Shown here piece by piece: positions 18,001 to 33,000 of a stretch of DNA of 60,501 nt. Position 1 is the stretch's first letter. Every line of letters starts with the position of its first letter. The notes under the pieces are model-generated. The model ran no database searches and was not told where the DNA came from. It was given only the letters and a program-made list of their open reading frames with translations. The stretch comes from Puniceicoccales bacterium (GTDB lineage Bacteria; Verrucomicrobiota; Verrucomicrobiia; Opitutales; LL51), in the NCBI GenBank assembly GCA_031259665.1, contig JAIRLD010000035.1, positions 1 to 60,501 on the forward strand. The letters run 5' to 3'. The translations under genes and the position numbers were made by a program.

Positions 18001-21000
18001 CAGCTCTCTTGGTTTGATTAATATCAACACCCACAGTTCCTTTAACAATGTCATTAATATTAGTTACAGCTTCAGTAATCTGCGTCATCATCGCCATCAT
18101 ATTAGGGTAAGATTTGATCTCCACGTTATCTACCGTTAATGCCTGGTCATTCGCTATGGCTTTTGGCAATTCGAATTCAAATTTGATGTTTTTGAATAAA
18201 TCCAATTGCTTCAATAATTTTTCCCGACTCACCGAATTAATTCGCCAATCGTAGTACAATTTCTCAATATTAACAAACCAATCATAAAACGTATTGACTT
18301 CCCGGGTTATTTTTAGTGATTCGAATCTTTTCTTTAGATTGTCTAATTGTTTGAGGCATTTTACGAGTAATTTTTCAGTCATTTCCGGGAGTTCAGTTAT
18401 TTTAAGTGTTGTGATATCAGTACTGACATCGTATGCACATAAATTATTGGAAATGCTCTCCTCAAGGCGCTGAATATAGGCTTCTATGGTGTTAGAATTG
18501 TAACCTTTTTTCTGTTCTTCCGTTAAATTGTTATATTGTTGCAATAAATTAGTCAAGCATCCCTGAAATGTTTTGATTTCTTCGAGCGTACTGGTTACAT
18601 TCATAAAAGTATTCTTGATTTTGTTATCTGCGTCCAAAAAGCTTGATTTCAGGGTATTGATTGTTGTAAGGCCCGATTGGTTATTTGCGGAATAGAGATA
18701 TTGTATATTGAACGCGCTGTTTAATTGGATATGTTTCAACATGGTTCCTTCGATTGATGTGACCGATGTTATTTTCCAATTACTATTTAAAGTAGCTATA
18801 CCCGCAGCATCGGTAGCATTACCGATTTCCTCGTAAGGTATTTTTGCGTCAGTGGCATCCCACAGGTGGTCATTGATATGTTCTTGGAGGGAGATTTTGA
18901 TATACTGTGCGGCATAATCTACGATCGCGTTATACCATTCCGTTAGGGCGAGGGCGATATTTTGATTAGCCGAGCCTTGGAGAAGCCTATAAATTTCGAT
19001 TTTAGCTGCAATTTCATCCAGGAGTAGTTTGATTTTATAAAAACCGTTTTTACCGATTCGATTGGTTCGTTTTGCTAGTTCTGATGCCTGTTTATCGAGA
19101 TAGTCGGTGAGGCTATCTTCGCCGGTCACGTCCAAGTTATCGAGGACTATTTTTGCGGATTCCCAGTGACTTTTAGGGATGGTACCCTGGGCAGGTTCTT
19201 CGAAGGCTATTGTGTTATCGACGGGGGTAAAAACGGCCACGTGGGATGTTGTGGTATCACCTTGCCTGATCGTTCGGATGGCCAGGGGTTCAAAATCGTC
19301 GGATGCTGCGGAGAGAATGGAGTTACAGCGCGGCGGGACGCTATTGCGTTCCTTTACCGGATACTCGTAAATCTTTATAAATAAATCACAAAAAAAGTTT
19401 TGAGCAGCAGTAGTTGGATCGAACTTATCAGAATTACTACTGCGAATACTATTTTTAAAGTTCATTAAATTTGCTTTCTCTTCCTCTGCGTTTGCACCAG
19501 GTAAATCCGCGTTTTTGAGAATTTTATAGCATTGTTTGAGCAATTCATGTTGGATGATTTTACTTTTGGTCCAACCGCTATATGCTGCTTGCAATTCCTT
19601 GACCCTTTCAGTAATGGTTTTGCCGGCAGTTACTAGAGCGCTTGCGTTGTATTTATTGATGCTATCATCCTTATTGTAATTTCTCCATTCCGAATAGAGG
19701 CTTTCGTGGACCCAATATTGATCTACATAATTGTAGATTGGCGTTATCGTACTTGATTGGATCGCTGCAGAGTAATTTGTCGTATCCTTTTTCAATTCTC
19801 CGATTGCTGCGAGCATGCTTTGATGTTCGATAGGATCGGAACGCCAATCCTTATATTGCGCTTCTAGGTTATTTAAAGCGAAAAACAGGCTTTTGGATGC
19901 TCGATAAAGCTTATCGATGTCTCCTTTCTGAGCCGCTACAGAAATTCTTACACTCACGACATTTGACTTAAAGCTATTCAATAGTGTATATAAATTTTCA
20001 GTTACGGGATAATCGTTATTATTACGGTAATCTCCAAGATAATTTTCTCCTTCGCCTAAAACGATGTCTATAACAGTTTCTAAAGCTGTTACTTTCGTTT
20101 CAACGTTAGTGGCTGCATCCAATATTCCTTCTCCAGTAGTCGCATTAAATGTTGTAATAGCAGTGTTTAATTCATTAATTTTTGGTATTATATTAGTTTT
20201 AAAATAGTTTATGACTTTTATGACTTGTTCCAAATCCGTTACTCTTTGATTATATAATGTCGTGTAATTTGTTCCATTCCAAGCGCCTTGATCTGCATTT
20301 TCTAAGATAGGTTGATTTTGAGCATCTTTAGCACCAATATCGAATTGCGTAGGAATAACAACCTTCTCCAAAGTAGTAAGATCAAATCTATTGATTAGGT
20401 AAAGAGCTCCTCTATTGCTCTCACTTACATCATTCCATTGGCCGGCACGTATTTTATTAATGATATTATTAATGGTCGTTCGAGCGGCACTAAAACCTGT
20501 ATCAGTTTTATTATAAGCGGTTTTAATGGCTCTATATCCAGCTCTAAATTTATCAAATCGATTATTCGCTACTCCAGCCCAGGCGCTCATTGTGGCACCT
20601 ATATGTACAATCCCTTCTGCCATATCGCATCCTGTTCCAGTCCATTTTCCTGATCCTCCACTTATATACTTTTTTTTATTACTACTATCTCCGTATTCAG
20701 TACAATTATTTAGCCAGGATACCGGATTGTAGTTGCCACTACCACCATTGCTAGAACTAGGAGTATAAAGGAATACCCCTCCCGTGTCCCCTCTAAAAGA
20801 CCATTGACGGCTATCAAGCTGCCCTCCATTATAATTACCTATATGCACACCATCAAAACTTATACCCCTTTTGAATGCATCCCATGCATTTTTAGTGCAC
20901 GTACCTTGATCTCCGGATACTACACGCACTGACCACTGGACATAATTACCATCATGAACATTGGGATAACCAGGATCGAATTGGTTTACACCTCCATTGA

Positions 21001-24000
21001 TTAGCATATCTCGCTCTGAGTTCCAATGGGTCACCTGCCCATTAGTTAGGTAGCTCTTCGGTTTATTAGTAAAGTTATTAACAAAAGTATCCGTTATACA
21101 ATAACGCCCCGCATTGACTTTATTATTCGTATAATTGAAAGCATCATTGATTTCATCTTTAAACGGCACAATAACATCAGCTTCTGCATTAGCTAAACTA
21201 AAATCAGTGGCCGTAACAACATTGGTATAAGCTTTTAAATAGGCCGTATTGCTTACGGAAACCGAGTCTGTAGGCTTCATTAGGATATCCCGAAGGAAGG
21301 AAACCAAACTTCCCGCTTGAACTTGGTTCGAATCCTTACCACCACTCTGTGGCCAACCGCTGGGATTACTATCTTGTGAATATGGTGCCAAATTTAATAC
21401 CACCGGTTCCGTCACATTGGTCATCGTCTCCGCCGCATGTAATTGACTCGCATTTAATCCCGTCTTGTCCAAAAATTCTACCGTCGTGTTCCGAAGCGGA
21501 TCAAACGGAGAAACCGGCTTCTCCGCTAGCTTTTGCGTCTTCTCCTGGATCATCTCAATCATCGCCGGCGTCTTGTAATTCGAATTCTCAAAGAAACAAA
21601 GACGATCCCGCGCCATGTAAATCGGTACCTCCATGTTCTTCGTCACCTGCTCCACGTAATTCATCATCAAATCATTCTTCGGTAATTTCTCCTTCGCTAG
21701 CTTATAAATATACCCCTCCGTCGAAGTTTCCGCCCCATCCGCTTTGTACCGAAATAAATTCTGTAACGCATTGTGGCGCTGCACGTCCTTGAAAAGAACA
21801 CCGTCCACTCCCCACTCCGGCGCATCCGTCTCACTCCTCGCCTTCCCCCATTTACACTCAATCCCACTCCCCGTTCCATCGGAATTTTTAACCGTAAATA
21901 AATAGGACAATGGCTTCGTAATGGGCCCACCCGATTTAGGAGTCCATTGGTGGCTCGTGTAGGAACCAAGGGTACTCGCCAAATCGAGTACGCATTTCTC
22001 AATCTCTCCCTTCACATTGTTGTAACGAAATAAAAACTCATGGCTAATCAGCGGACTATCTCCACTCGATCGCACGAAATCGCATAGACGCAACGCGTGC
22101 TCCCCAGTCGACAATTTAACAAACTGTACCGTAATTTTTTCTTGTGTGCGAATAAATTGTACATTATCTTCCTTAAATATAATTTCATTGCCGATTTTTC
22201 CGTAGTTGTTGTAAGCGTATTCCAAAAGCGCAATCTTGCCGTAAACCTCAACCTGGCCTTCGATCACCTTAATCTTATCCGCCGTGATCTCCTTCAACTT
22301 CTTGACCATCTCCCCTAATTTTTCCTTCAAAGTATCCATTTGTGGCGAAATCACCGATACACTGTCTACCCCCTGCGCCTTCTTCGCTTCCTCCTCCTTA
22401 GCCTGATCCTCTAAATCCCAACTCAAACGTAAAGTCTCTAAACCCACTACCATCTCCTCAAACAACGTATAGCAAGTCTCATAAATTTCCTTATCGTAGT
22501 CCGCACCAGATTGATCATTCTTTTTATTTTTGGTCCCTTTTACCTCTTGTACCAATTTTCCAACCGCTAAAGATAAATCTCCACCAAAAAATTCTTCGTG
22601 ACTGATAATGTCGCCAAAATGGTTGTGGAGAACCGTATTGATTAACGCTATGCGCTGAAGAAAAATATTCTGCTCCTCCGAAGAAACTTTATATGCTTCC
22701 ACCTCATCGCGTAACCCACGGTAATACTTCAACCACTCCTCATTACTACTGATCAGTATTCGCTTCGTATACTCATCAAATACTTCCGCCAAAGCTCCTC
22801 CCCCATCCGATCGATACTCCGGATGCTCCCGCAAAGCTACTACGCCTAACTCGTCCTTCTGATCGTAGACCGCAACCGCTTTGCTATAAATATCGAGATT
22901 CCCATTGATAGCCTCTAAATGCTCTTTTATTTTACCTCCCAGTGCTCCGTATAGCGTTCGACTATCGCTGTTATCGATATTATCGATCAGCGTTTCCACA
23001 TGCTCCAAAGTCTGCCCAAATGACTTGACATAAACATCTCGAGTAAGTGCTTCATCGTCGTCTTCTGTAACCATTGCCAAATCTTTCACCGGGATATATC
23101 TCAATTGTGTCCCCTTTTGATACAACGCATCCTTGTTGTATAATTTCCCATCGGAACCGCGAAGTTGAATTACTTTTGAATCACAATAGAGATCATCCCG
23201 CGCTGTCGAAAAATCACCCTCATATTTGTAGAAAAGCCCATCACCTACTACGCTCCCATTCTGTTTAGCTAATTCAACAAAATCATATTTCGTGCCGTAA
23301 ACATAAAGTGTATCCACAGCCAAACTACTGACAAAATACGCCTCCTCATTCGGATCACGCTTTATATAATAGACATCGCGCAATTTAATGAAATTGGGAT
23401 CGCTTTTCACGGCATTCCATTTGTAATACCCGGTTGTTTCGGCACGAACGATTGCGCCCGCCTCATCAGGAGTATAGCATCCAGCAGTACCATCAATCGT
23501 TATCTTTTTTTCTTGACCAAAGTAGGCTTCGGGTTTGCCTGTTTTTGTATCGATTTGATAACACAAAATACTGCCATTCGCATCCACTTGATACAATGAG
23601 ACGAGATTATCTATAGTAACCGATTTGCCATAGGCATCGACACAAAAGGATTGAATTTTGGCCTTGGGATCAGTACCGATATAGAGATCACTTTTTCTAA
23701 CATATTCTTCGCCAATTTTAATGCGATCTCCAAGGTTGCTCTCATCAACATAAATGAATTTAGTCGGATTAGGTATCACAACTGCACCGGTTCCCGTACC
23801 GGTTTTAAACGCATAAACGCCCGTAATTTTAGTTGTCGCTGCCGGACCAACGCATAGTTGCGAAGTCGTCTCGGTCTGTGTGGCGTAATACTGGCCATCA
23901 TCACCCTTCAGAAAGTAACCTTCTTTTACCTCATTCGTTACACTCTGGCGATAGGCAAATTCATAATTTTTAAAAATATTGTCTGCAGCTAAGGATGTTA

Positions 24001-27000
24001 ACGTGGTACTCGCCTTCTTCAAATAAGCGAAGCCTAGAAAATCACTATAGGAACCATCGATGGAAATTTTCAAATTCGTAGTACTATAAAGCTTATTATC
24101 GGTACCCTTTAGGTAGCAATTCTCAGTCGCTGATGTCGCATATGTTTGAGCAGTAGTATTAATGGTGACGTTGTAGACCGAAAATTTTCCATTTTCCGTA
24201 CTATATCCATCAACTTTTATGGCTTTCGTTGCATCATATGTGCTTAAATCTTCTCCCACTGGAACAAGGTAGGGCGCCATGTAAGCGCCATTGCTACTTT
24301 GCAATTCGGTTAGAGCGCCGTCAAATCTCGTCAATTTTCCATTTTTTTTGACAACAAGTTGAAAATCTTGCAAATTATAGTACTGGCCTCCGGCTTTGAC
24401 AGCTTTGGATAATTGTCCTTGAAGTTCCGTATAAACGGGTGAGTCATTTTTTTCAATTGTATATTGATTAAATAATCCCGATCCGCTAACACTTCCCCCT
24501 TCAGCGGGTTTGACCAATACATTATTACTTGTATTCAAGTAAAATGGAATATTGGAGTTATTGTCATTCAATGCCCGATAACATACCTGTCCCGCCTCAT
24601 TTTTATAATTCACTTTTAGGGTGATATCACCACGCCTTCGATCGTAGTATTTGTCTCCTATTTTGACAAAATTTCCACTCGCATTCAACGATACTGTATA
24701 TTGTTCCGTTGGCTTGGAAACCCGCACAAATTCTGTTCCATTTTTCATGAAAATGTTGCTTAATCCCTGTTTATCGAGCGCCAAACCTGATCCAGTTTCG
24801 CCGCTTACATTCACATCATTGAGACCATACAATAGACCATCTTCTCCTTCGACGTTCATGACCTTTGCAGTATATAAATTTTTATCTTTTACCTCTGTCA
24901 CAACTGCATTATTAGATCCGACCACAAATATGCCATCCAGTCCTGCTATTCCACCAGCTACGGTTGCTTCTTTTTTGACCATTACTTTGCCGCTCGCATC
25001 CTTAGTAGGTACGTAGGTATTACCACTACTTAACTTTACATACTCTTTTTCCCCATCTTTTATTTGTATATTGCTGTTCTCAGAAATCGCTATGTAACGA
25101 TTTCCTGGAAACAGTAACTTACCTCCCGCGCTAATGCTATCACTACTCCCAACGGTCTTAATTTTGTAATACTGTCCCGAATATTGCGCGTAAACCTCCT
25201 CCTTTATTACCTGAACTAGTGTAGATTCTTGCAAGACAAACCAATTCCCTGAGCCTGATACTAAATTATAGTCTGCATATAGTTTTTTAGCGCTGGTACC
25301 GCTCACATCATGATAAATTCCATCTTCGCCATGTGCATAAGAACCATTTGTACTTTTGAAGGGAGTCACAAAACTTGTTCCAGTATCCGTATTTTCGCTA
25401 GCACGTATCAATTGTTTATTGGTCGTATCATTGATAAAAAGGTTACTATATGTCACTTCTTCCAAAACGTAGGGCTGCCAACTCGTAACAGCGAGATCTG
25501 TCGCGGTTCCCGTTTTATACAAACCCGTATCCTCTACTTTTGCTATCAAAACTTTACTTGAATTAGCGACGATCATACCATAAAAGCCAACTATCCCACT
25601 CGTTGTATCATTAATTTCTTTTTTAATCTTTAAATTGCCCGACTCATTCTTAATGGATTCATATGTATCGCTAGCGCTTAGCTTGACATATTCTCTTTCT
25701 GTGCGCGCTATTTTTTCATTGCTTCCGCTTATCGTTATGTAACGATCTCCTACTTGTAAAGGTATATTATCGGCTAAAATGCTGGCGCCTGCTCCTACTG
25801 TTTGAATTTCATAGTAAGATGTATTACGTTGCGCATAAAGTTTCACAGGATTTTCTACCGTAGCCAACGTGGAACTTTGAAGGACATAACAAGTATCGGT
25901 ATCCGTCGACAATTGATAATCCGCATATAGTTTATGGGTAGCGCCGGTTCCGCTAATCTGATAATAGGTTCCATTGGTACCGCATACAAAGGAGCCGTTT
26001 AAACCCGTTTGTGGAGCCCTTTTAAAACTATTCGTATACCCAAATTCTTCACCATTCGTTGTCTTAATTTTGACATCATTTAATTTATAATATCCTCCAT
26101 CACTCGCCTGCACATAATCGTTGGCTGGCGTTATTCCTGAACCTGTTTTAAGTTTGAATCCTTGGGCCACGTTAGTCGTTCCACTCTTTTTTATCGGTAA
26201 ATATTTCCCATTGGTGTAGATACAATCGCCTTCGATCGGAGTAACCCCTTCTTCCTTTTTATACTTACTCTCCGGATGAGGAACGTAAAGATATTCATCT
26301 TTGCTATCAACTGTTCGCTTTATGTAGCGGCGATCGGGAAATTCTATGCGATATTCTTTATCGCCGGTTCCAGTAAAATAATACTCGTCCGAATTCCCAA
26401 CAAGAACGTACTGCTTCAATATATCTGAATAGATATACACCTCTTTGTTTTCCGCTGTAAAGCCTTCCGGGTTGTTATTGGCCAAAACATACCGCTCATA
26501 GGTGACAGGTACCACCAAATAGGGATCATCGCGCGTGACATACTTTTCACCGGTGCCCTTCTGATACAATTTCGTACCGAAAAACTTTTTTTCATTCTGC
26601 GTTGAACGATAGAAGAGATTTGCAGGCGTAGCACTAGAACAAGTAATCTGCTCTCCGCTTTCCAAGATATATTTTTTGTTTGATCCTTCGACTGCTTCCC
26701 CTACAATTTTATAGTATGTTCCTTCGACAGTTTTCTTCTCTTCATCCGATTCATTACCGGTCAATTCTGCCTCTTTGTAGTAATATTTTGTGTAAACATC
26801 ATCAACTTTGTAATATTGTCCCTCATCACCGATGATGAAATAGTCTCGATCGTTGGCGAGAGGTCCTTGAAGATCGGGAAGATCTTTAGCGGCAACTTCG
26901 GCATATTCTTTTAGAGTTGCTCTGTAGCAAAATGTGTCATTGCTATTCAAATCGATGTATCGAATGACATCCTTATCGTACACCTTACGTTTTAAATGGT

Positions 27001-30000
27001 AACGTACTATATCATAATAGGTCCCATCTTCACCTAAAACGAAGTAGCTTTTATAGGAATTTGAAACAGGTTGCGTTATCGTATCTGTGGTCAATACATA
27101 GGTTTGGTTACTGTTTTCATTTCCTTCGATTTGTTCAGCTTGGCTGATTTGTTCATATATTATGTTTGGAGCTAGGATACGAACATGTTGTTCCGGTGAA
27201 AGTTGGACAAAGGCAACTTCTTGCTCTGCTAATTTAAAATATTGACCATTACTATAGACATATTGCTTATTTTGCTGCACATCATACTGAATATAGCCTC
27301 CTCTTTCCGCCGGTTCCCGGTAGAGCCAACCCGTATCATTGACACTATGTCCTTGCATAATCTGATTGTCGGATTCGAAATAATGGGGGTGGGAATCGAT
27401 GATTTTGATATCGCCCTGATAGGGTTTAATTTTTTCTGAAAGTGTCTGGATATTGGCATCGTCTCCGCAGGTATAATATGTTTCATACGTCTTAGTAGCA
27501 ACATCAAAAATAGTATTATACTTAGTTCTAGCCGAATTTAATTCGGTTTCACTACTATTCCACTCGGGATATTTTTTTTGCAAAAATATCATGAAACAGG
27601 CCGTATTGAATGCCCGAAATATATTGGCGATGGTCTTGTCTGACGTTATTTTTTGATTAATTGCATCGATAATGTTTTTGATTGCTTTATAGATGCCCGT
27701 ATTCTCATAGTTTGCCTCGTCCGCATAATCACCATTGGATAGTTTTTGTAATGTCTCTGCTAAAGAATCTGCTCCCGTTTCTGTTAATTTTCCTTGAATC
27801 GTATTATAACAATCGACCAATTTGTTGTATTCATTTTTTGCCTCTTCGGCGTTATTGCCTATGGCAGATATATCTTTGGCAACCGTTGTCAATGTTGTTA
27901 AGACAGCAATTGCTTCCTGCGTCGTCGTATTGGTAGGTGGCTTCAATACGTTCCAGAGTAATCGATTTAGCTCTTTAAAGTTTGATCGGAGATCCGTTAG
28001 TTGCTGAAAATTGGCATTGGCACTGCTATTTACGTTACTTTGCAATGTATTTACGTTTTTCAGTAAAGCATTGCCAAAGGTTGAAACCGTATTGGCAGCG
28101 TAATATTTTTGCAAAGTTTCATCGGAACCAAAATTTGAAAATAGGTTTTCAATATACTCATTTATATTTTTAACGATTTCTTCGACACTACCTGCATCAA
28201 TTTGGCCTGTAGGTGTTGGAAAAGTTGTTGCATATTGTGTTTGTAAACCTATTCTTTCTACTTCATTTTCACCGAGATGAGGATACATTTTTTCCAATAG
28301 GAGAAGGTAGTACTGGGGCCGTGCTTTTTCAAAAGCCGTTTGAATCTCTGTAAAACAAGCTCGCAATTTAGTAGCATCTTCTTCTAGAAGACCTGCTGTC
28401 AATGCTGAGTTATTTATTGTTGTGATAATTGCTCCAAATGCGTTATTGATAGCATCCAAATTTGCCTGTGTCGGTTCCCCTACAAATAATATTATGGAGC
28501 TATTAAGTGCGGCTATATTTGTATTGATTGTATCTGCCAAATCTCCCATTTTTTGAATAATCAGCAATGGTACATCTGAAGCATTTAGATCATGTAATAA
28601 TTTATCCAAAGAAATTTGGGAAATGCTTGTTATTTGGGGAATTGTGCCATCCGCTATATATTCTTGGAAGCCATCGTATAAACTGTGCACACATTGCTCT
28701 ACTTCTTCTTTGTAATTATCGAATATTTTCGAAAATGTTTCAAATTTATCCTGTTTTACATTCACATCAATGCCCATTTTGATACTACTTAAACCAACGC
28801 CTCCTATTGAATTTCCAGGATATAGGGATTGGAAAATAGCGTCCAATGTCTCTCCGGAAGTGTCACTTTGGGCAATATAGGCTTTATGGAGCAAAGTTTT
28901 CAAAGCATTTACTTCATCCGCAGGCAAATATTTTTCACAGAGCTCATCATCGGAAGTTTCTAAGTCTTCCCAGTGGCCAAAAATGGAGCAAAGCAATTCG
29001 ATTTCCTCCCGCGTTGCGGTACCTGAACCACTAAGTTTAGGAAAAATTCCGAGATAGGTTAAGGCCTCAAAGCGATACAAATTCTCAATTAAATGATCCA
29101 TATAATCATTGTGTGCCTTGATTTGATCGGAGCTCCACGTAATAGGCAGAACACTAATATAATACGGCGTATTTGGCTGTATGGATTGACCGGGTTCCGG
29201 TTTTTGAACGCAAGAATAGTTATTTTTTAGCGTCTGAATTTTCGCATCAATCTTTAGACGCAACTGTGCATGGATCATTAAAAACACTTCCCGATAGGCG
29301 GATCCAGTGGAATTCTCACTATTGAAAACATTTTTTAAAATCGTCAGGAGTCCCTCCGCAGAAGCGAGACTCGTTTGTAAAGCATTTTTCTGCGTAGCAT
29401 GGGCATTGGGATTGTCGGCATCATAGGCGGCAACGAAATTATCGATTGCCGTTTGGATTGCTCCCGTTAACGCTCCGGATTTGATCAATGTACTTTGAAA
29501 AAATCCCATCATATCATTGTAGGCTTCGACCAAAATACTCATGCTGTGATTTTCATTATTTTTATTAATATCAGTAACCGTAAGATCTTCGATAGCCTGG
29601 AGGTCGACAATGGCAGTATCAACTAATTCAGGTGATGCTGCAAACATCTCATCCGAGAAACTCTTTAGGGCGTTGAGGAGTTCATTCGGTTCCGATCCTA
29701 TCCCCAGTAGGCTATCCGATATCTGGCTTAAATTATAAATATACTCGACTTCCTGGGATACTTCTGTAAAAATTCCTCCCAGTGATGTTCCGATATGGTT
29801 TGTATCGACTAGATCGAAAAGCTTCTGTATACTATCACCTAACAATGCAGCACTCGAAATACCCATACCGCCTGCTTGTTCCAATAATGTTAGAACTTTA
29901 TCGAGTGTGAGTGTTGCGGCATCATTTTTAAACACCGAAATACCGGAATAGGGTAACTCTTCCGATCCTGGAATCGGTTCTTCTCCGTACAAAAATTTTT

Positions 30001-33000
30001 GGATTATTTCTCTTCCATTCGCATTTCCTAATTTTTCTTGCAAAGTATTTACTAGCAACAACTTCTCAATTGTCGCACTACAGCTCAGAATATCTCTTAT
30101 TATCTCTACAACTTCCGGATCGAGAAGATCGTCATTGTCGTCATTTCTTATTCCTTGTCCAAGACAATTATCTAATTGTGTAGAAAATTCTTTTAATTTC
30201 GCCAGGTTCAGTGAAGGTTCAGCGCGAATAGCAGCCAAGGTACCAGCAATCGTCTCATTCCACTCATTCTCACTCATTGCACTCCCTGCCCCTACTCGAC
30301 TTTGATAAGCAGTATAGTTGGCATCGGTACATAATGCAATATGCTCTTTTAATAAATCAAGGTTATCGAGGATAGCTTCTGCGTTTTGTAAACGTTCTTC
30401 GATGATTGTCTTTTGTAGAACGTTGGCTGTATTTTTATTGCCATTTAGCGCGTCCGTTACTTTGGTTTTTGCTGTCGCTAAATTACAATTTTGTAAACCT
30501 GACAAAGCAGTATCCAATTCAGTTTGTGCCTTTGCATTAAAAATAGCTGTCAATTTCTCGCTATAATCTTCAATGGCTGTGGAAACAAAACTCAATATGT
30601 CTGGCAATGAATCCGTACCGGAATTGCCAATTTTAACGGTACCGTCAAATACCTCCAACAAATTAAAAATATCGTGGGTTGTGGAATCAAAAATTTTATC
30701 CGTATCTGTATTTGCTTCTGTTATTTTTTCATCACTCAACGCATTTTTAATCGTTTCGAGTGTCAGTGTCACTTGGTCACCATCGAATTCATAGGGAGCA
30801 ACCAAAGCATTTACGATGTCGTAGCGCGCTTTCTCCTTCATCGGCAAGGCTTGCTGTACCATCATGTTTTTTACTTTAGTTTCAATTGCGCTTTTCTCAT
30901 CATCGGATAAAGTGTGACCAGTGCCGTCAATCTTGTTTGCCGCCGTTAAGACATCAATCCATTCTTCATCGACTTCTAGTTCATCCTTCAATCTATCCAG
31001 GGACAATACAGTCTCCGACATGGTCCATGTAGGACTATCTATTGCCGAACATATTGCTTCATATTGCGTTTGTAATGCTTCAAAAAGAGCTTGTTGCTCG
31101 CTATAACCATTTAATTCTGGGGTCAAATATCCATTTGTTTGAAGCGATTCTACCAGAATGCTTAAAGCTCCATTAAAATCTTCCGTACTAATCTCCGTAT
31201 CGTTCTTAGCGAAAAGATTATATGTATAGGTATCCAAAATACATTGCCAGTAGGTATCGACATATTTTTCGTCATAAGTAACAAGGAGAGTTGTAACATC
31301 CTCAATCTCAACAGATGGATCAATTGTTTCACTTTCAGGATATTTTACAACTTCTTCGTTGATTGCCGTTATTTCCGCATCATCCCAAGTATAATATGCC
31401 TCCGGTGAAATGGTCGTTTCTGTCTCTGCGGTTAATGCCCTCTTCAAAGATGTATCACTTTCTATTCCTTCGTTATCCGTTTGTTGTAAAAATCCTACTA
31501 TCTCGATATCATCGCTGCCAGCTGTATCAATTTCCAAACAATGTTTATCAAATGCTTCGAGTATTTCTTTTAATTGAGCCACACTACTGCTGGAAAAATT
31601 GTTCTTATCGGTAATCCCATCGAGTGCCTTTAAAAACAAATATTGGAATGCTTTTTTGTCGTCTGCTGAACCAAGCCCCTCATAAACTGTTTTTATTCGA
31701 TCTGCCAATGCTCCGCTACTATCCGTTTGCCCCCAAAATGCAGTCCAATTTGTTAAATTGTTTCCATAGGAAGTAATACTTCCATTCGTATCGTAGGTAA
31801 CATTTCCAAAAGCATCTGTAAATAATGTTATTGTATTGGTAATGGAATTTTCTTCAGTATTGTCCCATGTATCATAATTAAACCCAGTTCTTTGGAGAAA
31901 GTAAGTGCTCGCCGGATGGGCTGGTGGTTGTGTTCCTATTATAGCTGAATTTTTTGTTTCCAATGATGTGATTACATCAGTTAAAAGTTCTATCAATAAA
32001 TCTTTTTTTCCAGGTTTTGTATCTTCAGTTTCATTCGCATCATAAAATACGTAGGGATTAGTAGAATTATCACCCGAGAAAAGATATATGGATGTTGAGT
32101 CAGGGGTAGCAGCTATGGCACATAATAGAGCTTTAAACGCTTCCAGTTGTGCCTGCGTACATTGATCATTGGCATCTTTGAAAGCATCCTTCAATCCATT
32201 GACAACCTGATAGCGGAAATTCGCCAGTATCTGATTGATGTAAACTTCTAACTCTTCCTGATCGGTCTCAGTAACTATAATGGTTATATCATTCGGTAAA
32301 TCCGTATCATCCGCTTCCAGAGTTACATTTTGATCCGTTTCCCTAAATGTCGCATTCTCTATTTTTCCCAAAAGGTCTCCAAAAAAATCATTGAGCGGCT
32401 CAAGTTGATCAGGCGTTACACTTCGGTCTGCAGAAGCTTCGATAGCAGTCCTCAGATCAGCCAGAATGGTATCTAGTTTAGGAACAGCTGCATCATCACC
32501 AATATCCGTTTTTGTTAAAGTATTATAAATATTTGCTTTTAAACTTTTTATGTAGTTTTCCTTGGTAGCTTCCGTGTCAGAGTAAGCTAATTCGCCGACA
32601 ATCTTTGCTGTAACTTCAGTCTCGTCATTTACATCAGCAAAAACATAGCTTTCTGCCAATTGCCAGAAGTTTTCTGTATCCAAAAGTCCCTGAAATATTT
32701 CACTAGCATCTTCGATTTTCGATTTCGTTCCGTAGGCATACACCCCCTGATACATCTCCAATAAAGACAAATCTGGCTTGTTGACTAAAGCTGTAACTTG
32801 GGCATTAAGTTCATCCGTAAAAATACTTCCCGTGACATCAATGATGTAGGCTTTTAGAAAATCAATCGCCACGTAATCATTTTCACTATAATCACCTAGG
32901 CGATCGACGATATTAACAACCATTTGATTGTTAAACGATTGATATAATTCGATCTCTGCCGTGATAAGGGATTGTAATTTTTCTACATCGCTTGATGTTA

